Positions 1-5,703 of a DNA stretch of 10,518 nucleotides are shown piece by piece (the first letter of the stretch is position 1; each line of letters begins with the position of its first letter). Source of the stretch: Prevotella sp. (lineage in GTDB: Bacteria; Bacteroidota; Bacteroidia; Bacteroidales; Bacteroidaceae). Position numbers and translations under genes: made by a program. Location of the stretch: assembly GCA_017632825.1 (NCBI GenBank), contig JAGBQP010000073.1:1-10518 (forward strand). The letters run 5' to 3'. The notes beneath the pieces were generated by a model, which did no database searches, was not told where the DNA came from, and worked only from the letters and a program-made list of their open reading frames with translations.

Positions 1-230
1 CATCCTTCGAATACAGAACTACCCATGCTTGTCACAGAATTAGGAATAATCATGGTCGTCAAACCTAAGCAACCGCAGAACGCAGAGCTGCCAATACTCG
101 TCACATCGCTACCAATAATAAATTGCTCCACCTGATTACCAAATATGTCCTTTAGCGAGGACTATGAACTGTAAGATCCCGACAAAATTGGGTTACTATT
201 AATCGTTACACTTGTCAAGCTAGAACAATT
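1..230 (-). pseudogene. BspA-like LRR gene fragment, near-identical copy of 9551-9780
   Basis: Aligned base by base with offset 9550, this stretch matches 9551-9780 with only two differences. It encodes BspA-type leucine-rich repeats on the minus strand (motifs such as VTSIGSSAF and MIIPNSV) and runs off the left edge. The difference at 162 turns a Tyr codon (TAT) into TAG in the SSYSS stretch; the one at 121 changes Tyr to Phe. Identity stops abruptly at 230/231. The frame stays open upstream to about 288, but those residues do not look like LRR. There is no start codon or promoter for it, so it is best read as a decaying downstream part of a split or duplicated BspA gene. It could instead be a recent duplication or gene-conversion tract. 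Confidence 0.85.
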
Positions 231-570
231 TAGGTATTTGCAACTTATTGTGCACCAATTAGTTTTGGTTGAAACGGTAGAAAAGTGTTGACGGAGATTC
301 TATAGATGGAGAAAAAAGCTAAGAATTAACGTTTTTAACTATTGTAAACCACACAAAACGCGCAATTTTGTGCAACATTTCCTTCGCTTTTCAATACGAA
401 TAGGGCAACGAATTATAATGCTGCCCTTGTTTCTTGTCCTTTCCGAGTTTGACGAATAGATTGGATGAGTTTGATCTCTATGATATGATGACCGCCTCGT
501 TGACCAATGCTGATGCAAACGGGAAGGAGCGTTCATAGGAACTGACGTGTTTAATCTCTTTAAGTACTCC
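231..570. other. Non-coding stretch between LRR fragment and S41 peptidase
   Basis: No credible gene is seen on either strand. A small perfect inverted repeat (CACAAAA at 352-358, TTTTGTG at 366-372) could be a weak hairpin. On the plus strand a frame without ATG at its beginning is open from about 422 to a TAG at 536-538 and has somewhat protein-like composition (ends NADANGKERS), possibly a gene relic. The minus-strand ORF over 339-605 runs through the terminator stem and looks accidental. Confidence 0.5.
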
Positions 571-612
571 ATAAAAAATGCGTATGATTGAATGTTCATA
601 CGCATTTTTTTA
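571..612 (-). terminator. Rho-independent terminator (bidirectional), 3' of S41 peptidase
   Basis: A perfect inverted repeat has arms AAAAAATGCGTATG (573-586) and CATACGCATTTTTT (597-610) around a 10-nt loop. The G+C-containing core is flanked by A and T runs on both sides, so it can work in either direction. It lies about 25 bases past the stop codon of the minus-strand peptidase gene, the expected place for that gene's terminator. Confidence 0.85.
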
Positions 613-634
613 CGATTGTTTTCATGTACGGCTC

Positions 635-2080
635 TTATTTAACATTCTTCGACTCCTCCAATATCCTGCGGAACACCCAGTCGTGGTTATAGAGGAAGTC
701 CTCGGTGTGCTGGCCGCCGTCGTAGAAGGTCTGGGTACGCAGTTGCTCGATGGTTGGCCAGACTTCTATCTCCACTTGGTCTTTGTAGTAGGTCTCGGGA
801 TTGGCGGCGTCGGCGTCGGTTATCTCCAGCGTGATGGGATAGCGGTAGGAGAAGCGCGAGTGGCGGAGGATGTCGCTCCACGGGGTGCCGCCGAGTCCTC
901 CGAGGAAGCCGCTGGGTCGGCCTACGCTGACGAGGCGGTCGCTGCCGAGACAGGCGGAGAGAAGGGCGTAGGTGGAGGAGAAGATGTTGTGGTCAAACAT
1001 GATGTAGATGGTGCCGCCGTAGCCGATGGTGCGGTCGCTGGGCTGCAGCGTGGTCTCGCTGTCCTCGTCGAGAAAGGCGGTGAGGCGGTCGCCATAGACC
1101 TTGATTTCGCGGGGGTCTGTGTATTCGCCACCGAGGACGCTGAGGTCTTTCACGGCCTGCCGGATGCTATAATGCAGGGGGCGGTCGATGATGGCCGAGA
1201 GGACGCGGTGCCACGTCATGTCGTTGCCGCCGCCATTGCCGCGCACATCGATGATGACGCGACGGATGGCCTTGCCCTTGTGGCTGGCAATCTGGTTCTC
1301 AAGCCATTCGGCCTGGCCGATTTTCATCTCTGGGATGCGGATGTAGAGCGTGGAGTCGCGGTCGAAGTAGTTCACCTTGTAGGCTCCGTTGTCGGATTTG
1401 ACGCGGGGTATGTTGTACGCCAGCCCCGTCATGTCGAAGGTCTGCGGCTTGCCGTCGATGACGACCGTCCACGTGAACTTGTCGGTCTTGTAGATGATGC
1501 GCGGGTCGAAGAGGCTGCTGGCCCACGCCTTCTTGTGCTTGAAGTCCCAGCGGTTGGCACTGTTCACGCGGCTGTTGTACTTGGCCACGTACTTGTCAAC
1601 GGGGATGCCGTTCACGTGGGTCAGTTCGGCGAAGAATGGGATGACCTCGGTGTCCTTGTCCTTGAAGCCAAGCGTCAGGTACTTGCCGTCGATGTAGAAA
1701 ACGCCTTTGGCATTGGCATTGCCGTAGCGGAAGTGGTTCCTGTAGGCATCCATCGTATGAGCCATAGCCACGGAGTCACGGGTCTGGTTGGGGCTGATAT
1801 GCTTGTCGTTGCAGGCGGCGAGGGCGCGGAAGATGACGTCGTAGAAACCGCCGTCGCAGGTCACGGTGTCGATGTCGTGCCGTATGCGCCGCAGTTCCTT
1901 GGGGATGTCGATGCCCGTCACACGCTTGCGCACGGCGAAGTGCGGCACCTTCGTTGTCAGCGTCGTGTACAGCTGGTCGTAGTCCTCCAGCATCTGCTGC
2001 TTGGTGAGGGATTGCGCTGTCGCAGTGAGGGTGAGGGTGGCAGCGGCGAGGATGATTGTGATAATTGTTTTCTTGTTCAT
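635..2080 (-). CDS. S41-family (tail-specific/C-terminal-processing type) serine peptidase, exported
   Basis: A 481-residue protein. Residues 1-22 form a signal peptide (Lys-rich start, hydrophobic IITIILAAATLTL core, cleavage near TATA-Q), so it should act in the periplasm or at the cell surface. A PDZ-like piece is suggested by HVNGIPVDKY (about 155-164). The S41 core follows: VIIDVRGNGGGND (275-287) is the family's beta-strand and oxyanion-region motif, and FSST (367-370) holds the likely nucleophile, Ser368 or Ser369, before a helix rich in small residues. Family members cut unstructured C-terminal ends of proteins; the substrate here is unknown. The gene stands alone, followed by a strong terminator. 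Upstream (2081-2160) is A+T-rich but I see no clear TAnnTTTG promoter. The gene is visibly richer in G+C than its neighbours, which also creates a long open frame on the opposite strand. Confidence 0.88.
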   Translation of the reverse strand: MNKKTIITIILAAATLTLTATAQSLTKQQMLEDYDQLYTTLTTKVPHFAVRKRVTGIDIPKELRRIRHDIDTVTCDGGFYDVIFRALAACNDKHISPNQTRDSVAMAHTMDAYRNHFRYGNANAKGVFYIDGKYLTLGFKDKDTEVIPFFAELTHVNGIPVDKYVAKYNSRVNSANRWDFKHKKAWASSLFDPRIIYKTDKFTWTVVIDGKPQTFDMTGLAYNIPRVKSDNGAYKVNYFDRDSTLYIRIPEMKIGQAEWLENQIASHKGKAIRRVIIDVRGNGGGNDMTWHRVLSAIIDRPLHYSIRQAVKDLSVLGGEYTDPREIKVYGDRLTAFLDEDSETTLQPSDRTIGYGGTIYIMFDHNIFSSTYALLSACLGSDRLVSVGRPSGFLGGLGGTPWSDILRHSRFSYRYPITLEITDADAANPETYYKDQVEIEVWPTIEQLRTQTFYDGGQHTEDFLYNHDWVFRRILEESKNVK

Positions 2081-2197
2081 TGGTCGTTATCTGTTTCTTC
2101 TATTATTAATTAACGTTGTTTCCACTGAAATAATTGTACCGAAGCAATAAATATTCTTAACCATAGGACATAAAAATGGCGCGGAACTGATTCCTAT

Positions 2198-2335
2198 CTA
2201 TTCCTGGGGCATCGCCAAACGCCGTTCTACCAGATAAAGTCTCAGCCCGCGCCTAAACGCGAGCATCAACTCTTCTCTTCTCGGTAGATATTTTGGCGAA
2301 ATTTCAGGAATAAGAATCAAAAAGTCAACGCTTCC
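2198..2335 (-). CDS. Possible small ORF or gene relic, up to 45 codons
   Basis: Between the peptidase and the KilA-N gene one minus-strand frame is open from after a TAA (2336-2338) to a TAG (2198-2200). The deduced residues look protein-like: LILIPEISPKYLPRREEL, then MLAFRRGLRLYLVERRLAMP. The only ATG (2264-2266) leaves 22 residues preceded by a purine-rich GAAGAG stretch; a TTG start would give more. No promoter or terminator is evident. It may be a tiny basic protein, the end of a deleted gene, or chance. I do not recognise a family. Confidence 0.25.
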   Translation of the reverse strand, partial: GSVDFLILIPEISPKYLPRREELMLAFRRGLRLYLVERRLAMPQE

Positions 2336-2373
2336 TTATGTTGTTTCTATATGTTATATCCTATCCACTCATG

Positions 2374-3177
2374 TCATTTTAACAAGTTCCTATTTTCATC
2401 GTTCTCCAGAACACGCATCTGATTGATGGCAATCCGGTTGAGACGTATCAGTCTTTCCCTCTGCGGAACACCTTCATCAATAAGTACGGCATTGATATTC
2501 TCCATGTTGGCAAGGCAAATCAGCTCATTGATGGAGGCATAGTCACGGATATTGCCTTTCAGTTCTGGATGAGCTTCACGCCATTGCTTGGCCGTTTGTC
2601 CGAACATGGCCACATTGAGCATGTCCGCCTCCTCCGCATAGATGATACTGGCTTGCGCCTGTGTGACTTCTTCGGGAATCAGGTTCTGTTTGATGGCATC
2701 AGTATGAATGCGGTAGTTGATTTTCGAAAGTTCGCGCTTTGCCGTCCATCCGAGCTGCTTCTGCTCGTCTGTCTTCATGCGCTCGAACTCCTTAATCAAG
2801 TAAAGTTTAAATTGAGGTGATACCCATGTGGCAAACTCAAAGGCAATGTCCTTATGGGCATACGTACCACCGTAGCGGCCAGCCTTGGCAATGATTCCGC
2901 GCGAATTGGTCTTCTCCACCCATTGCTTTACAGAGAGGATGAAACGATTCAGACCTGCTGCATTTTTAATTCCCTCGAATTCGGGGGAATTAAAATTCGG
3001 ATTATACATAGACTCCCAGATGCCGAGGAACTCGATGGTGTTCTTGTTACGGAGCCACTTTTCTATAAGTGCCAGCCCGTTTTCTATATTACGCACCATA
3101 TCTGTGAGCGAGATGTAGTCGCGCTCATTGATACTTACGACGGTTATCTGTGTGTCCTGTACAGTTATCTTTGCCAT
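2374..3177 (-). CDS. KilA-N (ORF6N-like) DNA-binding domain protein
   Basis: A 267-residue protein. Residues about 10-135 form a KilA-N domain: YISLTDMVRN near the start, a WLRNKNTIEFLGIWE stretch, then the typical GRYGGTYAHKDIAFEFATWV (100-119) leading into SPQFKLYLIKEFERMK. KilA-N domains occur in phage antirepressors and other phage and mobile-element proteins and usually bind nucleic acid. The C-terminal half (about 140-267) is helical and charged, with no motif I recognise. It is a single-gene unit, start ATG at 3177, about 27 bases below a promoter whose -7 box sits in a 19-bp palindrome; control by itself or a related protein is plausible. It lies just outside the proposed left boundary of the integrative element, so it may be separate phage-derived cargo or an outer part of a larger island. 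Confidence 0.85.
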   Translation of the reverse strand: MAKITVQDTQITVVSINERDYISLTDMVRNIENGLALIEKWLRNKNTIEFLGIWESMYNPNFNSPEFEGIKNAAGLNRFILSVKQWVEKTNSRGIIAKAGRYGGTYAHKDIAFEFATWVSPQFKLYLIKEFERMKTDEQKQLGWTAKRELSKINYRIHTDAIKQNLIPEEVTQAQASIIYAEEADMLNVAMFGQTAKQWREAHPELKGNIRDYASINELICLANMENINAVLIDEGVPQRERLIRLNRIAINQMRVLENDENRNLLK

Positions 3178-3197
3178 ATCTTAACGTCTGATTTACA

Positions 3198-3217
3198 AAC
3201 TTTGCAGTGCAAAGTTA
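3198..3217 (-). promoter_or_regulatory. Promoter -7 box inside a perfect palindrome, upstream of the KilA-N gene
   Basis: Read on the minus strand, 3217-3210 is TAACTTTG, an exact match to the Bacteroidetes -7 consensus TAnnTTTG. It overlaps a perfect palindrome, AACTTTGCA-G-TGCAAAGTT (3198-3216). No good -33 TTG is visible at 19-21 bases upstream. A repressor bound to the palindrome would cover the -7 box and start site. Confidence 0.55.
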
Positions 3218-3237
3218 CAACATTTCTTTCAATCATT

Positions 3238-3257
3238 AGCCAGAAAACACAGACTTT
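3238..3257 (-). repeat. Candidate left attachment site (imperfect direct repeat with 9345-9364)
   Basis: Twenty bases match 9345-9364 at 17 positions, including the first 11 without change (AGCCAGAAAAC). The mismatches are at positions 12, 17 and 20. It lies at the outer edge of the region that lacks intact genes left of the hairpin array. A chance match or a diverged old att site remains possible. Confidence 0.4.
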
Positions 3258-3306
3258 AACATGATTCGCCCTATATTTTATAGAAGATGTGACAATTAGC
3301 GGTATC

Positions 3307-3495
3307 TTAGTCCATCAATCCAAGTAGATGAAGGACATCAAGCGTCAATTCAATGAAGATGATGCCACCACGACCACCAGCTGCAAGGAGTAGGTTCTTC
3401 ATCAGTTCCTTTTAGACACTCATGCTCTCACACAGGTCTATAGGATTAGCTTTAGAAAGACCATAAAAGGCTTGCCTTGAAGTGGCAGACTCCAA
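3307..3495 (-). pseudogene. Small broken reading frame at the element's left end; intact part 31 codons (3307-3402)
   Basis: A minus-strand frame runs from after a TGA (3496-3498) to a TAA (3307-3309) with one internal TAA at 3412-3414. Downstream of that stop an ATG at 3400-3402, with AAAAGGA placed like a ribosome binding site just before it, starts a 31-residue hydrophobic peptide: MKNLLLAAGGRGGIIFIE, then LTLDVLHLLGLMD. Residues before the internal stop (RQAFYGLSKANPIDLCESM) also look like protein. Either a gene was broken by CAA to TAA, or the 31-residue membrane-type peptide is itself a gene. I do not recognise a family. Confidence 0.35.
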
Positions 3496-3512
3496 TCACG
3501 CAAAGTGGTGAT

Positions 3513-3562
3513 GGGGTATTAGGCTGCCCCTCCCTACAATTGAGTGGACGGAGGCAAGCCTC
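3513..3562 (-). repeat. Hairpin module A
   Basis: On the plus strand: GGGG (3513-3516), a 10-nt loop TATTAGGCTG, CCCC (3527-3530); a 20-nt linker; then GAGG-CAAG-CCTC (3551-3562). On the minus strand the second hairpin reads GAGG-CTTG-CCTC. This module lacks the T run found in modules B and C. Confidence 0.6.
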
Positions 3563-3690
3563 TTCTGTGCGTAAGTTTTTCCAGTTTTCTGTAATATTGG
3601 TGACAACCTTTCGGAGAACTTTCAAAGTCATTATAACCAGCATTGCTTGCTGTTTTATCTGGTCAGTATCCCAAGCGTCGATAGAGGGTT

Positions 3691-3740
3691 GGGGTATTAG
3701 GCTTCCCCTGACTTTGAAAAAGTGGCATCGGCAAGCCGAT
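3691..3740 (-). repeat. Hairpin module B
   Basis: On the plus strand: GGGG (3691-3694), loop TATTAGGCTT, CCCC (3705-3708); an 18-nt linker containing GAAAAAGTGGC; then ATCGG-CAAG-CCGAT (3727-3740). On the minus strand the CUUG hairpin is followed by GCCAC and five T, resembling a weak intrinsic terminator. Confidence 0.62.
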
Positions 3741-3878
3741 TAGACTGACTGGATAAAATCCTCAGGTGTCACCACCATCTATTCTTGTCTGACCATGTGG
3801 GCGACACTTCTGTGCCAGATACCGTGACCTCTGCTTGCAGATTTATGTGGTCATCTCTGCGTTCGATGATAATCGAAA

Positions 3879-3934
3879 CGGGTAGTGAGCTTCCCGATAC
3901 TGGAAAAATGTGGCACGTGGGCAAGCCCCGTGCC
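3879..3934 (-). repeat. Hairpin module C, directly after the ATPase gene
   Basis: On the plus strand: CGGG (3879-3882), loop TAGTGAGCTT, CCCG (3893-3896); a 15-nt linker containing GGAAAAATGTG; then GGCACG-T-GGG, CAAG, CCC-CGTGCC (3912-3934), a nine-pair stem with one bulged T. On the minus strand it begins 19 bases after the ATPase stop codon and is followed by ACA and five T, so it may end the operon transcript. Confidence 0.65.
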
Positions 3935-3953
3935 CGAAGACTTGGAAGAACGG

Positions 3954-4637
3954 CTAACCAGGTGTTGCAAAATCATCTGTACGATAGGTTGCGTTGTTGA
4001 ACACAATTTTCTTGACCATCTCATTGAGCCTGTCGGCAATGCGGTCTCCATAATGCCCACGGACTTGTTGCGGTGTGAGATTTGTGGTGATAATGGTGAA
4101 GAGCTGTTCTTCGTAACGCTTTGTCAACAGGTCAATGACGGGCGTATAGACGTTGCCGTAGTCCATCACTTCCGATGGTTCTGTACCGAGGTCATCGATA
4201 CCGAGCATATCAACACTGACGAGTTTGCGGTAAGACTCATAGTTGTTTTTGCACAGGTACGCAATGTATTTGGCATCTACTATCTGGATTCCGTATGTGC
4301 CATTGTTGTAAGGCTTAGGGATGTGCAGATAGTTAAGCAACTGCTGGAATGCCTTTAGCATGGTGCTCTTGCCATTACCGCATCCGCCGCATAGCAGGAT
4401 GCCGAAATGAGATGATGGCGAGGTAAGCCAATGGGCCATATCATGGAGTTGCGTCTCCAAGTATTCGTTGGCGCAGAAGCTGCGGTGGCGATATGCCACC
4501 TCAGCCATGATTGCTGCCAACAGATGGTCATAAGCTTGTTCCATTGACATTGGCAACTTAAAACGTGCCTTCATAGGACGATGCTGTAGCAGGGATTTCT
4601 TTAATCCCTCTACGTCGATTTTGTGAGTCGTTTGCAT
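3954..4637 (-). CDS. DnaC-like helicase-loader AAA+ ATPase
   Basis: A 227-residue AAA+ protein of the DnaC/IstB type. Walker A is GGCGNGKST (84-92), Walker B MLGIDDLG (144-151), sensor 1 TTNL (184-187), and YGDRIADRL (196-204) supplies the likely arginine finger. Such proteins load replicative helicase or partner a mobile-element initiator. The end (NNATYRTDDF) matches where the family normally stops, so it appears complete. ATG at 4637 is chosen because AAAGGGA sits just upstream. This start lies inside the preceding winged-HTH gene, giving an 80-base overlap in another frame and probable translational coupling. Together with that HTH protein it resembles the initiator and loader pair of small replicons. 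IstB of IS21 is an alternative comparison, but no IstA-type transposase is present. Confidence 0.85.
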   Translation of the reverse strand: MQTTHKIDVEGLKKSLLQHRPMKARFKLPMSMEQAYDHLLAAIMAEVAYRHRSFCANEYLETQLHDMAHWLTSPSSHFGILLCGGCGNGKSTMLKAFQQLLNYLHIPKPYNNGTYGIQIVDAKYIAYLCKNNYESYRKLVSVDMLGIDDLGTEPSEVMDYGNVYTPVIDLLTKRYEEQLFTIITTNLTPQQVRGHYGDRIADRLNEMVKKIVFNNATYRTDDFATPG

Positions 4638-5046
4638 TTGTTATTTCCCTTTCTTTGAATGAAAAATTTGTCGAATCGCTTTTAATAAAATTGTCTTTCT
4701 CTTTATCTTTTAAAAGTGTAAAGTCTGCCGTCAATCCATCCGTCAACTCTACCGTCAAGTCATCCGTCCATTCAAGGAGTGAATATTTGGACGGTACATG
4801 ACGTGATCTGCCATCGGTAAAAGTGATAAGTCCACGTCTGGCAAGATTCTTACGAGCGGTGCAGAGGGTCTGCTTTGACATGTGCAGTATTTCGCAGATT
4901 CGTACAGTAGAACAAGGCACTGGCATATCCCAGCGATGCAGGTTGCACTCATTCACTATGAATGCATAAAGTGCAACCTCGCTCGCGGACATGTATTCCA
5001 TGGATGAAGCACGCCAGAATTGATTCATATAATCAATATACGTCAT
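4558..5046 (-). CDS. Winged-HTH protein, possible replication initiator partner of the ATPase
   Basis: A 162-residue protein. Residues about 18-90 form a helical bundle and winged HTH: SASEVALYAFIVNEC, then VRICEILHMSKQTLCTARKN as the HTH and RGLITFTDGR as the wing. This resembles the N-terminal DNA-binding part of phage and plasmid replication proteins that work with a DnaC-like loader. The tail (about 95-162) is charged, low in complexity and probably disordered. The ATPase gene starts inside its 3' end. It begins 24 bases after the stop of the excisionase-like gene, with AAAAGAAG before the ATG, so the three form an operon. A role in replication is inferred from context; a plain regulator is possible. 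Confidence 0.75.
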   Translation of the reverse strand: MTYIDYMNQFWRASSMEYMSASEVALYAFIVNECNLHRWDMPVPCSTVRICEILHMSKQTLCTARKNLARRGLITFTDGRSRHVPSKYSLLEWTDDLTVELTDGLTADFTLLKDKEKDNFIKSDSTNFSFKEREITNANDSQNRRRGIKEIPATASSYEGTF

Positions 5047-5070
5047 AATCTTCTTTTCTATGTCGTTTTA

Positions 5071-5454
5071 CTAATGCCAGTCAGACTTGTTCGGCTTACG
5101 CTTGTGCGAGGAAAGGATGGCTTCGTTCTCTTCCTCTGCTGTAAGCGGAACTGCATTCTTGCGGTTTGCTTCCAACCACTTGTCAAGCTCATCTTGATAG
5201 AGGACGTAGCGTTTGCCTGGCTTAGTGGCAGGAATCGTCCCATCACCGAGCTTCATGTACAGCGTTCCCAATGGGATGCGTGTGTACTTGGCCGCTTCCT
5301 CCACAGTCATAGGTTTGTGGCGGTTTTCGCGTACCTGATGTTTTCTGTTCTCTTCCTGCTGCTTTGTCAGCAAGACTTTCAAGCCCATCACCTCATCCCG
5401 AAGCTGGGCGACGACCTGCGGAAGGTCGTTGAATGTTAATACTTCTTGCGTCAT
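5071..5454 (-). CDS. MerR/excisionase-like HTH protein with N-terminal coiled coil
   Basis: A 127-residue protein. Residues about 10-42 (VVAQLRDEVMGLKVLLTKQQ and after) look like a coiled coil for self-association. Residues 49-95 are a MerR/excisionase-type winged HTH: MTVEEAAKYTRIPLGTLYMK, then DGTIPATKPGKRYVLYQDEL and the DKWLE helix. The C-terminus is basic (HKRKPNK). Such proteins bend DNA at att sites and steer integrase towards excision, or act as repressors; which applies here is an inference. It is the first gene of an operon with the winged-HTH protein and helicase loader. Its upstream region shares a 42-bp element and an adjacent 5' hairpin with the integrase gene, implying joint control. 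Confidence 0.82.
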   Translation of the reverse strand: MTQEVLTFNDLPQVVAQLRDEVMGLKVLLTKQQEENRKHQVRENRHKPMTVEEAAKYTRIPLGTLYMKLGDGTIPATKPGKRYVLYQDELDKWLEANRKNAVPLTAEEENEAILSSHKRKPNKSDWH

Positions 5455-5463
5455 AATAAAATC

Positions 5464-5522
5464 GGTCTTTGGTTAGAGACCGGGTGCAAAGGAACTCAAT
5501 GATGCGACGCTGATTCCGATTA
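5464..5522 (-). promoter_or_regulatory. Upstream control region of the excisionase-like gene: 5' hairpin plus shared 42-bp element
   Basis: Bases 5481-5522 match 7959-8000 at 40 of 42 positions. Both copies lie just upstream of a minus-strand gene and hold TTCCTTTG (minus strand, 5494-5487), one base off the -7 consensus. Immediately downstream is a 6-bp hairpin, GGTCTT-TGGTTA-GAGACC on the plus strand (5464-5481), which would sit at the very start of the mRNA. The integrase copy has a different hairpin in the same place. Confidence 0.6.
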
Positions 5523-5589
5523 CTTCCAGTCATTCATCATTAATCAAACAATCATCAGAAAAAAGATGGAAATACTGGTAATAATCGGA
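5515..5589. promoter_or_regulatory. Long-spaced inverted repeat between membrane-protein terminator and HTH operon
   Basis: TCCGATTACTTCCAGT (5515-5530) and ACTGGTAATAATCGGA (5574-5589) are inverted copies with 14 of 16 positions paired and 43 bases between. The left arm includes the end of the shared 42-bp element. The spacing suits two bound protein units rather than an RNA hairpin. The core TCCGATTA recurs at 7993-8000 and 6574-6581 upstream of two other genes. Confidence 0.45.
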
Positions 5590-5610
5590 TTTAGAAGGGA
5601 TGAAATGGGC

Positions 5611-5658
5611 AAAAAGAAACCTTCCCCAAACTTAGGCATTATGTCAGTTTGAGGAAGG
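5611..5658 (-). terminator. Rho-independent terminator after the membrane-protein gene
   Basis: On the minus strand CCTTCCTCAAACT and AGTTTGGGGAAGG form a 13-pair stem (one G-T pair) around a 13-nt loop, followed by TTTCTTTTT. It lies about 45 bases after the stop codon at 5704 and separates that gene from the HTH operon. Confidence 0.85.
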
Positions 5659-5703
5659 AGTGTAGTAGAATAATGATGGTAGGGAAAGGTGGATAGTCTG
5701 CTG

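Larger units (their letters stand above)
3435..3934 (-). repeat. Array of structured two-hairpin modules downstream of the ATPase gene
   Basis: Three clear modules (3513-3562, 3691-3740, 3879-3934) and a degenerate one (3435-3478) lie about 180 bases apart with unrelated sequence between them. Read on the minus strand each has hairpin 1 (stem, CUUG loop, stem), a 15-20 nt linker with CCAC or GCCAC and, in two modules, five T, then hairpin 2 (four-pair stem around a 10-nt loop close to AAGCCTAATA). Stems differ between modules but stay paired, while the loops are nearly constant, so structure rather than sequence is conserved. G(CUUG)C is a known stable RNA tetraloop, which favours a minus-strand RNA. 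Possible roles: a family of tandem small RNAs, terminator or attenuator units behind the operon, single-strand origins, or recombination sites. No intact gene is seen in 3258-3953. Confidence 0.65.

Noticed and set aside
339..605. 88-codon minus-strand frame left of the peptidase
   Set aside because: It starts inside the terminator stem and shows no motif, promoter or ribosome binding site.
578..2113. 511-codon open frame opposite the S41 peptidase
   Set aside because: It is a by-product of the G+C-rich codons of the real gene; its translation is Val/Ala/Gly/Asp-rich without domains and begins within the terminator hairpin.
3435..3934. CRISPR array
   Set aside because: Units are about 180 bases apart, repeats differ in sequence and no cas gene is present.
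3435..3934. Integron attC sites
   Set aside because: The RYYYAAC/GTTRRRY core pairs are missing, each module has two separate hairpins, and the integrase is phage-type rather than IntI-like. A looser cassette-like idea is kept as a finding.
3954..4637. IstB of an IS21-type insertion sequence
   Set aside because: No IstA transposase or IS ends lie nearby; the partner gene is a winged-HTH protein.
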